Below, in pieces: positions 38,536-47,114 of a stretch of DNA of 54,669 nucleotides. Numbering within the stretch: position 1 is the first letter of the stretch; every line of letters starts with the position of its first letter. The notes below the pieces were generated by a model. The model was not told where the DNA came from. It searched no databases and worked only from the letters and a program-made list of their open reading frames with translations. The stretch spans positions 1 to 54,669 of the forward strand of contig DASTYI010000076.1 in the NCBI GenBank assembly GCA_035765045.1, written 5' to 3'. The DNA comes from Iamia sp035765045. Its GTDB lineage: Bacteria; Actinomycetota; Acidimicrobiia; Acidimicrobiales; Iamiaceae. A program made the position numbers and the translations under genes.

Positions 38536-41130
38536 ATGGACGTCGAAGCCCCCGACCGCCCGGCCACCCCTCCGACGGAGCCGGGCCGGTCCGCCATCCC
38601 GCGCCACGACCTGGTCGACATGTTCCTGGTCGCCTGGGCCGGGTTGCTGCTGGAGATCAGCTACACCCGGATCTTCTCGTACAAGTTCTTCTACTACTAC
38701 ACCTACCTGATCATCGGGCTGGCCCTGCTCGGCATCGGCGCCGGCGGCGTGGCCGTGGCCCTGTCGCCCAGGCTGCGCCAGGCCCCGCTCTCGACGGTCG
38801 TCGGCTGGTGCTCGGGCCTGGCCGCCCTGCTGACCGCGGCCGGCTACATGGTGATCGCCTGGACGCCGATCACCGTCGGCAACATCTGGCAGTACGGCAC
38901 GGGGACCTCGTTCAAGAACCTGGCCCTGTTGGTCGTCATCTGCGTCGCCCTGTTCGCCCCCTTCGCCATGGTCGGCGTGATCATCTCGACCTTCTTCGGG
39001 CGCGAGAGCCAGGGGATCGGCCGCCTCTACTTCGCCGACCTGATCGGCGCCGGCCTCGCCTGCGGCGCCGTCGTGTTCATGATCCGCTACCTGGGCCCGC
39101 CCCGGGCGATCATGGTCGCCGGGCTGGTCCTGGCCGGCGTGTCGGTGGGGCGCTTCCTCGGTGAGCGCAAGCCCCGCCAGCTGGTCCCGTCGGGGCTGGT
39201 GGCGGTGCTGCTCGTCGTGGCCGTGATCGGGATCGACGCCGTCCACGTCATCCCCGACGACGGCAAGCAGTCGCCCCACTCGGCCGACGTCGACCGGGGG
39301 AGCTGGAGCCCGATCTTCCGGGTCGACAGCAAGTACAGCCCCGACCGCCAGAACGTCGTCCTGTACCACGACGGCCTGATCGGTTCGAGCATCCACGCCT
39401 GGGACGGCGACGTCGCCAGCCTCGACGACAAGTACATCGCCGATGCCCGGTCGCTCCCGTTCGCCGTGCTCGACGACTCCTTCGAGGACGAGGACGGCCC
39501 CGGCGACGTGGTGATCGTCGGTGCCGCCGGCGGCAACGAGATCCTCACCTCGCTGGCCTTCAAGGCCGACCACATCGACGCCATCGAGCTCAACCCGGTC
39601 ACCTACCGGCTGCTCCGCGAGGACTACGCCGAGTACTCGGGCCAGGTCGCCCACCACCCCGACGTCAACTACGAGCTGGGCGACGGGCGGTCCTTCGTCG
39701 AGCGCAGCGACGACGAGTTCGACCTGGTCTGGTTCCCCGCCCCCGACAGCTACGCGGCGTCGAACGCGGCCAGCGCCGGCGCCTTCGTGCTGGCCGAGAG
39801 CTACCTCTACACCGCCGAGGCCATCGAGGCGTCGCTCGACAAGCTGACCGACGACGGCATCCTCGCCACCCAGTTCGGCGAGTTCAGCTACGACGAGCGC
39901 CCGTACCGCACGGCCCGCTACGTCAGCACCGTGCGCCAGGCCCTCGCCGAGCGGGGGGTCGACGACCCCGACGCCCACGTGATGGTGGCCACCAGCCCGG
40001 CCGGCAACGTCGGCGCCACCGTCTACTCGACGGTCCTGGTCAAGGCGACGCCGTTCACCGACGAGGAGGTGACGCGCTTCGAGGCCCAGATCGACTTCAT
40101 GGCCCGCGCCACCGCCGACGACGGGCTCCAGAGCGGCGTGGCCCTGCGCCACGTCCCCGGCCAGCCCGACGACGGCACGCCGGTCAGCCAGATCCTCCAC
40201 CTGCCCGACGGCGAGCTCGACGCCTGGTACGACGCCTACGCCTACGACGTCACCCCGATCACCGACGACGGGCCCTACTTCTGGAACTTCGCCCGCCCCG
40301 GCACGGTGATCCGGGAGATGGACGAGTCGCTCCAGCCGCTCCAGACGATCGACCCCGAGAGCGGCATCGGCGAGCGGGTGCTGCTCCTGCTGCTCGGCAT
40401 CGCCGCCCTGTTCGCCCTCGTCTTCCTCATCCTGCCGTTCCTGGCCATCCGGGGCGACTGGAAGCAGCTGCCCCGCAAACCGGTCTCGGCGCTCTACTTC
40501 TCGTGTCTCGGGATGGGCTTCCTGTTCTTCGAGATCACCCTGATCCAGCGGCTGACGCTGTTCCTCGGGTACCCGACGTACTCGTTGACGGTGACCCTGG
40601 CGTCGGTGCTGATCTTCACCGGTGTCGGCGCCCTGCTCAGCGAGCGGGTGGTCCACCGGGGCTGGACCGTCGGGCTGTGGCTGCTCGGCGCCCTGGCCGT
40701 GCTGACCGCCTTCTACGAGCTGGGCCTGCCCGAGCTGGTCGACGCCACCTTCGGGCTGAGCCTCGGCCTCCGGGTCGTCCTCGCCTTCTTCGTCATGGCG
40801 CCGCTCGGGCTCTGCCTGGGCATGTTCATGCCGCTCGGCCTCGGTGCCGTGGGCCGGCTGACGCCGCTGTCGCGGGAGTACGTCGCCTGGGGTTGGGCCG
40901 TCAACGGCTTCGCCTCGGTGATGGGCTCGGTGCTGACGACGCTGCTGTCGATGACCTTCGGCTTCCGGGTCGTGATGCTGATCGCCCTCGGCGTCTACTG
41001 CGTGGCCGTCGTCGCCCTGCGGAGCCTGATGACGAGCGCCGATGCCGCCGGCGCCAGCGCGGGCGACGAGGAACCCGATGCGACCCCGGCCGGCGGGCCG
41101 ACCGGCCAACCCGTCCCGGTCGGTACGTAG
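38536..41130 (+). CDS. Membrane-embedded spermidine-synthase-like protein
   Basis: 864 residues. About six N-terminal helices (ISYTRIFSYKFFYYYTYLIIGLALLG...), a central soluble Rossmann domain with SAM/dcSAM motif GDVVIVGAAGGNEI, DAIELNPVTYRLL, ELGDGRSFVERS and DLVWFPAPD, then about seven more helices (ITLIQRLTLFLGYPTYSLTVTLASVLIF, SREYVAWGWAVNGFASVMGS). This is the fused transporter/spermidine-synthase layout seen in several bacterial groups. Its product is unknown; the central domain may methylate or aminopropylate a membrane-delivered substrate. It is directly followed (0 nt) by a GT-C gene, so envelope work is likely. Confidence 0.8.
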   Translation: MDVEAPDRPATPPTEPGRSAIPRHDLVDMFLVAWAGLLLEISYTRIFSYKFFYYYTYLIIGLALLGIGAGGVAVALSPRLRQAPLSTVVGWCSGLAALLTAAGYMVIAWTPITVGNIWQYGTGTSFKNLALLVVICVALFAPFAMVGVIISTFFGRESQGIGRLYFADLIGAGLACGAVVFMIRYLGPPRAIMVAGLVLAGVSVGRFLGERKPRQLVPSGLVAVLLVVAVIGIDAVHVIPDDGKQSPHSADVDRGSWSPIFRVDSKYSPDRQNVVLYHDGLIGSSIHAWDGDVASLDDKYIADARSLPFAVLDDSFEDEDGPGDVVIVGAAGGNEILTSLAFKADHIDAIELNPVTYRLLREDYAEYSGQVAHHPDVNYELGDGRSFVERSDDEFDLVWFPAPDSYAASNAASAGAFVLAESYLYTAEAIEASLDKLTDDGILATQFGEFSYDERPYRTARYVSTVRQALAERGVDDPDAHVMVATSPAGNVGATVYSTVLVKATPFTDEEVTRFEAQIDFMARATADDGLQSGVALRHVPGQPDDGTPVSQILHLPDGELDAWYDAYAYDVTPITDDGPYFWNFARPGTVIREMDESLQPLQTIDPESGIGERVLLLLLGIAALFALVFLILPFLAIRGDWKQLPRKPVSALYFSCLGMGFLFFEITLIQRLTLFLGYPTYSLTVTLASVLIFTGVGALLSERVVHRGWTVGLWLLGALAVLTAFYELGLPELVDATFGLSLGLRVVLAFFVMAPLGLCLGMFMPLGLGAVGRLTPLSREYVAWGWAVNGFASVMGSVLTTLLSMTFGFRVVMLIALGVYCVAVVALRSLMTSADAAGASAGDEEPDATPAGGPTGQPVPVGT

Positions 41131-42732
41131 GTGGCGAGCGCCGGGGGGGAGGTCACACCGGCTGGTTGGCCCGCCGTCCCGGTCGCGCCCCTTCCCTGGC
41201 GCGCCGGCCGGCTGCTCGACCTGGGTGGCCTCGCCGCGGTGGCGGTGGCCGGGGCGGTGCTGCGGGTGCTCCAGCGCTCGCCGCTCTGGCTCGACGAGGC
41301 GCTGAGCTCGAACATCGCCGCCCTGCCCCTCGGCGACATCGCCGGGGCGCTGAAGCGGGATGGGCACCCGCCGCTCTACTACGTCCTCCTCCACCTCTGG
41401 CAGGAGCTCCTCGGCGACGGCGACGTGGCCGTGCGGCTGCTGTCGGGCGTGCTCGGGCTGGCGCTGGTCCCGCTGGCGTTCGTCGCCGCCGGGCGGATCG
41501 GGGGGCGGCGGGCGGCGTGGGCCGCGGCCCTGCTCGTCACGCTCAACCCCTACGTACTGCGGTACGCCACCGAGGCCCGCATGTACGAGCTGCTGATGGT
41601 GCTGTCGCTGGCCGGCTGGCTGGTGGCCGACAGGGCGCTGCGGCGCCCGACGCCGGGCCGCCTCGTCGCCCTCGCCCTGCTGACCGGGGCCATGCTCTGG
41701 ACGCACTACTGGGGGATCTGGCTGACGGCGGCCTCTGGCCTCGGCATCCTCACTCGGGCCGTGCTGGCCCACCGCCAGGGCGATGCCGAGCGGCGGCGGT
41801 CCTCGCTGCTGGTGGCCGGCACTCTGGTGATCGGCGGCCTGCTCTTCCTGCCCTGGGTGCCGACGCTGCTGTACCAGTCGTCGCACACGGGGACGCCGTG
41901 GGCGGAGCCGTCGATCCCCACCGAGATCGCCGCCACTTCGCTGCTCGACCTCGGGGGCGGGGCGGCGGGCGAGGCGGTCCTGCTGGCCGTGGCGCTGGCC
42001 CTGCTGATCGCCCTCGGCCTGGTCGCGGCGCCCGGCACCGGGCCCCGGGTCGAGCTCGACCTGCGGACCCGGCCCGAGGTCCGCCGGCTGGGCCTGGTGA
42101 TCGCCGGCACCCTGGCCGTGGCCACGGCGGCCTCGTTCGTGGCCGACGCCGCCTACGCCACTCGGTACTTCTCGGTGGTGGCGGCCCTCGTGCTGGTCCT
42201 CGCCGGGGTGGGCCTGTCCCGCATCGGCGGGGCGGTGGCGTTCCGCGTCGTGCTGGCCGCCGTGCTGCTGCTCGGGGTCGTGTCCGCCACCCGGACGGCG
42301 GTGAGCCGGCCCCGCACCCAGTCCCGCCAGGTCGCCGAGGCGATCCAGGCCGACGGCCCCGCCGACCGCCCCGGGGGGCCGCTCGTGCTCGTGTGCCCCG
42401 ACCAGCTCGGCCCCGGCCTCAGCCGCGAGCTGCCCCGCGACGCCGACATCGCCACCTACCCCCGCTTCGCCGAGCCCGATCTGGTCGACTGGGTCGACTA
42501 CCAGGACCGGCTGGCCGCCGCCGACCCCGCCGCCTTCGCCGAGGAGGCCCTGGCCCGGGCCGGCGATCGGGAGATCTGGCTGGTGTGGTCGGGCACCTAC
42601 GCCACCCACGAGGGCACGTGCGAGACGCTGGCCAACGCCCTCCAGAGCGTCCGCACCGGCGGCACCCCGGTGGTGCTGGCCGACCCCGCCGCCTTCGAGC
42701 AGGCCAACGCCTTCCGCTACCCGCCGGCGTAG
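41131..42732 (+). CDS. GT-C (GT39-like) membrane glycosyltransferase
   Basis: 533 residues from GTG immediately after the preceding TAG. About 10-11 helices. LWLDEALSSNIAALPLGD holds the conserved acidic residue of the first outer loop; RDGHPPLYYVLLHLW, VTLNPYVLRYATEARMYELLMVL and LWTHYWGIW are typical of the mannosyltransferase-like GT39/PMT-related superfamily. A soluble C-terminal about 140 residues ends the protein. It probably transfers a sugar from a polyprenyl phosphate donor to a surface glycan or protein. Converges on the 74-residue gene with a family A hairpin between. Confidence 0.85.
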   Translation: MASAGGEVTPAGWPAVPVAPLPWRAGRLLDLGGLAAVAVAGAVLRVLQRSPLWLDEALSSNIAALPLGDIAGALKRDGHPPLYYVLLHLWQELLGDGDVAVRLLSGVLGLALVPLAFVAAGRIGGRRAAWAAALLVTLNPYVLRYATEARMYELLMVLSLAGWLVADRALRRPTPGRLVALALLTGAMLWTHYWGIWLTAASGLGILTRAVLAHRQGDAERRRSSLLVAGTLVIGGLLFLPWVPTLLYQSSHTGTPWAEPSIPTEIAATSLLDLGGGAAGEAVLLAVALALLIALGLVAAPGTGPRVELDLRTRPEVRRLGLVIAGTLAVATAASFVADAAYATRYFSVVAALVLVLAGVGLSRIGGAVAFRVVLAAVLLLGVVSATRTAVSRPRTQSRQVAEAIQADGPADRPGGPLVLVCPDQLGPGLSRELPRDADIATYPRFAEPDLVDWVDYQDRLAAADPAAFAEEALARAGDREIWLVWSGTYATHEGTCETLANALQSVRTGGTPVVLADPAAFEQANAFRYPPA

Positions 42733-42735
42733 AGG

Positions 42736-42766
42736 CGTACGAACGGTGCCAGGCACCGTTCGTACG
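42736..42766. repeat. Palindromic repeat family A, copy 3
   Basis: Perfect 15-bp arms CGTACGAACGGTGCC / GGCACCGTTCGTACG around one A, between convergent stops (3 and 1 nt away). Confidence 0.9.
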
Positions 42767-42767
42767 G

Positions 42768-42992
42768 CTAGGCGGTGCGGAGGGCGGCGACGGGGGCGGC
42801 CTCGGCGTCGGTGCGGCGGATGAGGAGGACATCCGCGGTGCGGACCGAGGCGACCCGGGTGCTCCACGAGTCGACCCGGCCGCCGTCACCGGTGCGGAAG
42901 AACGTCGTCATCGGACCCTCCTGCTGGTAGGCGTCGGCGTCGCCCACCTCCTCGGTGGTCCGGTCCCGGAGCGTGACCTCGTAGCAAGCCAT
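42768..42992 (-). CDS. Small uncharacterised protein
   Basis: 74 residues (MACYEVTLRDRTTEEVGDADAYQQEGPM...), no membrane segment. I do not recognise it. The sequence looks like a short beta-sheet protein with DAYQQEGPMTTFF and RVASVRTADVLLIRR. Leaderless: TACCGT 6 nt upstream of ATG 42992 fixes the start. The TAG stop lies 1 nt from a family A hairpin. Confidence 0.65.
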   Translation of the reverse strand: MACYEVTLRDRTTEEVGDADAYQQEGPMTTFFRTGDGGRVDSWSTRVASVRTADVLLIRRTDAEAAPVAALRTA

Positions 42993-42998
42993 GCGAGG

Positions 42999-43004
42999 AC
43001 GGTA
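42999..43004 (-). promoter_or_regulatory. -10 box, leaderless 74-residue gene
   Basis: TACCGT on the minus strand, 6 nt before ATG 42992; part of a small ACGGT/ACCGT inverted repeat. Confidence 0.45.
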
Positions 43005-43107
43005 CGACCGTCGGCCTGTGACGAGGAAGGGGCGTTCCGTGGGGATCTGCCTGTGGAAAACCGGCGATCCCGGTGGACCTCCGGTGGGCGCGCGATGCTC
43101 GGGGGCG

Positions 43108-43362
43108 ATGACCACGACCGAGCCCGAGTTCCCGCCCGAGCCGTGGACGGTGGCGACGATCCCGCCCGAGCCTCCCGAGGGCGACCTCGCCTTCACCTGC
43201 CCCCGCTGCCGGCGGGAGGTCACCGAGGCGGCCTACGGCCCGTGCACGACCTGCCGGGGTGAGCTCCGGGCCGGCCTCGGCGGCGAGGCCCGCGAGGTCG
43301 TCCAGGAGGACTACATCCCCAAGATGAACGTCACCCCCAACGCCGTGGCCCTGAAGGAGTAG
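43108..43362 (+). CDS. Small zinc-ribbon protein
   Basis: 84 residues. A Pro/Glu-rich start is followed by CPRC...CTTC (two CxxC pairs about 11 residues apart), a zinc-ribbon layout, and a hydrophilic tail ending VTPNAVALKE. Actinobacteria have many such short zinc-ribbon proteins of unknown role. ATG 43108 chosen by coding pattern; no clear -10 or SD. Ends 1 nt before a family A hairpin. Confidence 0.75.
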   Translation: MTTTEPEFPPEPWTVATIPPEPPEGDLAFTCPRCRREVTEAAYGPCTTCRGELRAGLGGEAREVVQEDYIPKMNVTPNAVALKE

Positions 43363-43363
43363 G

Positions 43364-43394
43364 CGTACGGGTGGTGCCTGGCACCACCCGTACG
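43364..43394. repeat. Palindromic repeat family A, copy 4
   Basis: Perfect 15-bp arms CGTACGGGTGGTGCC / GGCACCACCCGTACG around one T, between convergent stops (1 nt on each side). Confidence 0.9.
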
Positions 43395-43395
43395 G

Positions 43396-44289
43396 TCAGA
43401 GGCCGACGTCGCCGGCGGCGTCGGCCGCCTCGGCCAGGGCGATCAGGCGGACCAACCGGCCTCGATGGGGGGCGTGGGGGGCCATCAGCCCGGGGAGGTC
43501 GACGGTGCCGTCCCCGTCGCCGGCGCCGGTCCAGAGGGTGCGGACCACCGCCGCGGTGTGGTGGGCGTCGATCACCGGGGCGGCGTCGGGGTCGCCGAGG
43601 GCCACGGCCCGGGTGTGGGCGACCACGTCGGCCCCGAGCCCGGCGATCCCGGCCAGGTGCTCGATCGCCTCGGCGCCCCCGTCGCGGGGGTCGACCTCGA
43701 GCCGGGAGGCGTGCGAGCCGACGCGGCGGACCTCGTCGGCCCGGCCCTGCTCCAGCCCGAGGACGTGGAGGTCGTAGGGGTCGCACGAGGCCAGCCGGCG
43801 GGGGGCGGGCGGGAGCCGGAGCCCGCCGGGACCGGGGGCGTCGTCGCCCATCGCCTCGACCATCAGCGACCAGGACCGGGCCGCCTCGAAGGCCGAGACG
43901 CCGCGGCGGCAGATCGCCTCGACGGCGGCGTCGGCGACCCGCCCGTGGCCGGCGACGCGGAACCCGGGGAAGCGGGCCGCCAGCCCGGCGACCAGGGGGC
44001 TGGCGTCGTCGAGGTCGACCGGGTCGGCCGAGCCGACGAGCAGCGCCAGCCGGGGCTCCAGCCAGGCGACCCCGTCCCCCCACGCCTCGACCCCGACCTC
44101 GCCGTCACCGGGCAGCAGCCGGGCGGTGACCGGGCCGGCGGGGGTGCGCGTCGCCCACCACCACGGGCCGGACGGCTCGACCCGCCAGCACGGGTCGGAG
44201 ACGCCGACCCGCAGCGGGGCCAGCGTCGAGGCCAGGTCGAGCCCGGTGGGGGCGGGGACGGTCGACCGGAGGTCGGGTCTGGGGGGCAT
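43396..44289 (-). CDS. AlkA-like DNA-3-methyladenine glycosylase family protein
   Basis: 297 residues from ATG 44289 (GTG 44298 in frame is an alternative). An N-terminal beta-rich part (VSDPCWRVEPSGPWWWATRTPAGPVT) precedes the helical HhH-GPD part, with LAGIAGLGADVVAHTRAVALGDPDAAPVIDAHHT in the place of the hairpin and catalytic Asp segment of AlkA. The hairpin is poorly conserved, so activity is uncertain. It would remove alkylated bases from DNA. A -10 box and a LexA-type palindrome lie just upstream, consistent with damage-inducible expression. Confidence 0.75.
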   Translation of the reverse strand: MPPRPDLRSTVPAPTGLDLASTLAPLRVGVSDPCWRVEPSGPWWWATRTPAGPVTARLLPGDGEVGVEAWGDGVAWLEPRLALLVGSADPVDLDDASPLVAGLAARFPGFRVAGHGRVADAAVEAICRRGVSAFEAARSWSLMVEAMGDDAPGPGGLRLPPAPRRLASCDPYDLHVLGLEQGRADEVRRVGSHASRLEVDPRDGGAEAIEHLAGIAGLGADVVAHTRAVALGDPDAAPVIDAHHTAAVVRTLWTGAGDGDGTVDLPGLMAPHAPHRGRLVRLIALAEAADAAGDVGL

Positions 44290-44333
44290 CGGCCTCACGG
44301 GTGACGGGGGGCGGGGGAGCGGCGACGAGCGCC

Positions 44334-44351
44334 CCCGAACGGCTGTTCGGG
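44334..44351. promoter_or_regulatory. LexA (SOS) box
   Basis: CCCGAACGGCTGTTCGGG contains CGAAC-N4-GTTCG, the exact actinobacterial/Bacillus SOS box core. It lies just downstream of the -10 box of the DNA glycosylase gene, so LexA would block transcription. Confidence 0.65.
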
Positions 44352-44358
44352 ACGTTCC

Positions 44359-44364
44359 ACAGTA
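44359..44364 (-). promoter_or_regulatory. -10 box of the DNA glycosylase gene
   Basis: TACTGT on the minus strand, about 8 nt upstream of the SOS box. Confidence 0.5.
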
Positions 44365-44380
44365 GTCGGACCGGTCGCCG

Positions 44381-45874
44381 TCACATGACGTCGGCGACGA
44401 TCTGCGACAGCTCCTCCGGGTACCGGGAGACGAAGTAGGCGAACGACGGCTCGATCTGCGTGAACAGATCGGCGTTCGGCGTCAGGGTGGCCGCGAAGCC
44501 GTTCAGGTACAGCAGGTTCTTGAAGAACAGAACGAGCTCCTTGGGGAGCGAGAAGCCGTTCTGGGCCAGCACACGGATGATCGCACCGAGGGCCTGGCCG
44601 AGGCTGTCGACGGTCATGGTGCCGGTGCGGGCCAGGATCGCCGGGTCGATGGCGTCGAGCTGGGCCTCGATCTGATCGCGTAGCCCGGCCAGGTCCCAGC
44701 CCTCGGGGACGGCGCCGAAGGCCTGGAGGCCCTCCAGCTGCATCAGCGTGTCGTTGCGGGCGAAGCCGAAGAGGAACCGGACCACGGCGGCCCGCTGCGA
44801 GGCGTCGATCCGCCCGGCGATCCCGAAGTCGATCAGCGAGAAGTCGCCGTCGCCGTTGATCAGCACGTTCCCGGCGTGGAGATCGCCGTGGAAGATGCCG
44901 TAGGCGATCATGTGCTCCAGCGTCCCGGTGATGGCCAGGTTGAGCAGCCGCTCGCCGTCGACCACGTCCGGGTACGCCTCCAGGGCGTCGGTGTAGGGCA
45001 CGCCCTCGACCCGGGTCATCACGAAGACGTCCTCGGCGGTGAGGTGGGGGACCGGGTGCGGGATGCGGGTGAAGTCGTGGCCGGCCGCCTCCGAGGCGAG
45101 GGCGATCTCGATCTGGTTGAGGGCCTCGAAGCGGAAGTCGATCTCCTCCAGCACCATCTGGGCGAAGAGCTGGACGAAGCCCGTCAGGTTGGCGACCCGG
45201 GCGGCCCGGCTGGCCCGCTCGGCGGCCGCGGCGGCGAGGGCCATGGCCCGCAGGTCACGGTCGAACTGGCCCCGCAACCCGGGGCGGCGGACCTTGACCA
45301 CCACCGGGGTGCCGTCGTGGAGGGTGGCGGCGTGGACCTGGCCGATCGAGGCGGCGCCGAGGGGCTCGGGGTCGAAGTCGGTGAAGACCCGGTCGACCGG
45401 CACCTCGAAGCGGCGCTCGAAGCGCTCCTCGGCCATCCCGTCGGGGAGCGGCGTGGCCGTGTCCCGGCACCAGCCGAAGGCGTCGACCCACTCGTCGGGC
45501 AGCAGGCCCTGGGCGGTGGCGACGAACTGGCCGAGCTTGATGTACGTCGACCCCCCGGCCCGGACCAGCTCCTGGACGTGCTTGATGGCGGCGCCGTCCT
45601 CCAGGGGCCCCTCGCGGAGCCGCCGGCGGGCGTCCTCCCGCAGCCCCGGGGCGACGCCGCGGGCCAGGTCGACCCCGGTGCGGCCGACGGCGTGGAGGGT
45701 GCGGGGCCGGAGCGACGCCTGGGCCAGGAGGAAGGCCTCCTCGGCCACCCGGGCCCGGGCGCCGGGGCCCCAGAGCAGCCAGAGGCGGGCGTGGTCGCGC
45801 AGGCCGGGGCGGGCGTCGATGGCGGTCGAGCGGTCCAGGACCTCGACCATGTCGGGCAGGGGCGGGACGGGCAT
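44381..45874 (-). CDS. UbiB/AarF (ABC1) atypical kinase
   Basis: 497 residues. KLGQFVATAQGLLPDEWVDAF (KxGQ motif), PLGAASIGQVHAATLHDG (alanine-rich nucleotide loop), VVVKVRRPGL with lysine, EIDFRFEALNQ, YGIFHGDLHAGNVLINGD (catalytic loop) and LIDFGIAGR (DFG) are all present. The family acts on lipid and quinone biosynthesis in bacteria, probably as an ATPase. No transmembrane helices are obvious at the C-terminus. ATG 45874 is 18 nt after the aminotransferase gene in the same operon. Confidence 0.9.
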   Translation of the reverse strand: MPVPPLPDMVEVLDRSTAIDARPGLRDHARLWLLWGPGARARVAEEAFLLAQASLRPRTLHAVGRTGVDLARGVAPGLREDARRRLREGPLEDGAAIKHVQELVRAGGSTYIKLGQFVATAQGLLPDEWVDAFGWCRDTATPLPDGMAEERFERRFEVPVDRVFTDFDPEPLGAASIGQVHAATLHDGTPVVVKVRRPGLRGQFDRDLRAMALAAAAAERASRAARVANLTGFVQLFAQMVLEEIDFRFEALNQIEIALASEAAGHDFTRIPHPVPHLTAEDVFVMTRVEGVPYTDALEAYPDVVDGERLLNLAITGTLEHMIAYGIFHGDLHAGNVLINGDGDFSLIDFGIAGRIDASQRAAVVRFLFGFARNDTLMQLEGLQAFGAVPEGWDLAGLRDQIEAQLDAIDPAILARTGTMTVDSLGQALGAIIRVLAQNGFSLPKELVLFFKNLLYLNGFAATLTPNADLFTQIEPSFAYFVSRYPEELSQIVADVM

Positions 45875-45892
45875 CGGGACGGTCTTTCGGCG

Positions 45893-47014
45893 TCAGCGGG
45901 TGGAGTCCTCCGCCGCCGCCGTCAGCCCGGCGAGCCCGGCCTCCAGGTCGGGCAGGGTGGGCCAGCCGAAGCCGAGGCGGAGGTGGCGGTCGTCGAGCTC
46001 GAACCAGTGGCCGGGGCCGACGTAGGTGCCGTGCTCGGCCAGCAGCACGTGGTGGAAGCGCGCGGCGTCGACGTCGACCTCGTCACGGAACCGCACCAGC
46101 CCGACGCAGCCGCCGCTCGGGCGCACCCACTCGAAGGTCGCCTGGCCCGCCATCCACCACTCGACCACCGCCAGCCGGACCCGCACGTCGTCGAGGATCG
46201 GCGGCAGCACCCGGTCCCGGTCGGCCAGCACCCGGCCGGCGATGTGCTCGTCGATGGTGGCGCCGCAGATCACCGTCTGCTCCTTGGCCGCCAGCAGGGT
46301 CTCGGACAGCTCCGGGTCCCGGCAGATCGACCAGCCGATGCGCAGCCCGGGCAGGCCGTAGGCCTTCGACATCGAGCTGATGCTGACCGCCCGGGGCGAC
46401 AGGGTGGCGGCCAGGGGGAGGGGGTCGTGGGCGTGGGTGAGGTCGCGGTAGGTCTCGTCGACCAGGAGCACGGCGCCCGACCGCTCGGCCAGCTCGACCA
46501 GCCGGTGGAGGTCGGCCGCGGGGAGCGTCGTGCCGGTGGGGTTGTGCGGGCACGTCACGCTGATCAGCCGGGTGCGACCGGGCTCGACCCGGCCCTCGAC
46601 CTCGTCGACGTCGAGGGCCCAGCCGTCGGCCCAGGTGAGGTCGACGACGTCGAGGTCGGCCCCGATGGCCCGGGGCGTCTCGAGGTTGGTGGCGTAGTTG
46701 GTGCGGACCACGACGGCGTGGTCGCCCGGGCCGAGCAGCGCCGTGGCCAGGCCGAACAGGGCGGCGGCGGCGCCGGTGGTGACGAGGACGTGGTCGGCGG
46801 CGAGCCCGTCGCCCTGGGCCGCCACCGCCTCGCGGAGCGCCGGGTCGCCGAGGTGGTCGCCGTAGCAGAGCACGAGGGCGTCGAGGTCCAGGTCGAGGCC
46901 GAGGTCGCCCAGCCGCCGGTCGGCCACCGACGACTCCGACAGGTTGTGGGCGATCGTGTCGTAGCCCAGCTCCTCGGGTGACTCGACCTCGATGGGCATC
47001 CGGCGGTAGCGCAT
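45893..47014 (-). CDS. Class I/II PLP aminotransferase
   Basis: 373 residues from ATG 47014 (ATG 46999 also possible). Fold-type I enzyme: VTTGAAAALFGLATALLGPGDHAVV, NYATNLE, VTCPHNPTGTTLPAADL, VDETYRDL and SISSMSKAYGLPGLRIGW with the Schiff-base Lys. The amino donor cannot be told. Followed by the UbiB-family gene (18 nt), which probably forms an operon; a divergent GT-C gene starts 100 nt upstream. Confidence 0.88.
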   Translation of the reverse strand: MRYRRMPIEVESPEELGYDTIAHNLSESSVADRRLGDLGLDLDLDALVLCYGDHLGDPALREAVAAQGDGLAADHVLVTTGAAAALFGLATALLGPGDHAVVVRTNYATNLETPRAIGADLDVVDLTWADGWALDVDEVEGRVEPGRTRLISVTCPHNPTGTTLPAADLHRLVELAERSGAVLLVDETYRDLTHAHDPLPLAATLSPRAVSISSMSKAYGLPGLRIGWSICRDPELSETLLAAKEQTVICGATIDEHIAGRVLADRDRVLPPILDDVRVRLAVVEWWMAGQATFEWVRPSGGCVGLVRFRDEVDVDAARFHHVLLAEHGTYVGPGHWFELDDRHLRLGFGWPTLPDLEAGLAGLTAAAEDSTR

Positions 47015-47100
47015 CGCCGGAGCCTGGCACGCAGGCCGGGGGCGGCGAGGACCGGGCGGGGGAGGGGACGGTGATGTCGGGTCGGTCGAGGGGCGTTCCG

Positions 47101-47106
47101 TAGGAT
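47101..47106 (+). promoter_or_regulatory. -10 box, leaderless GT-C gene
   Basis: TAGGAT, 8 nt before GTG 47115. Confidence 0.5.
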
Positions 47107-47114
47107 GGCGGGCC

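Noticed and set aside
38317..42867. 1516-residue antisense open frame
   Set aside because: Covers real plus-strand genes and has Pro/Gly/Arg-rich shadow composition typical of GC-rich DNA.
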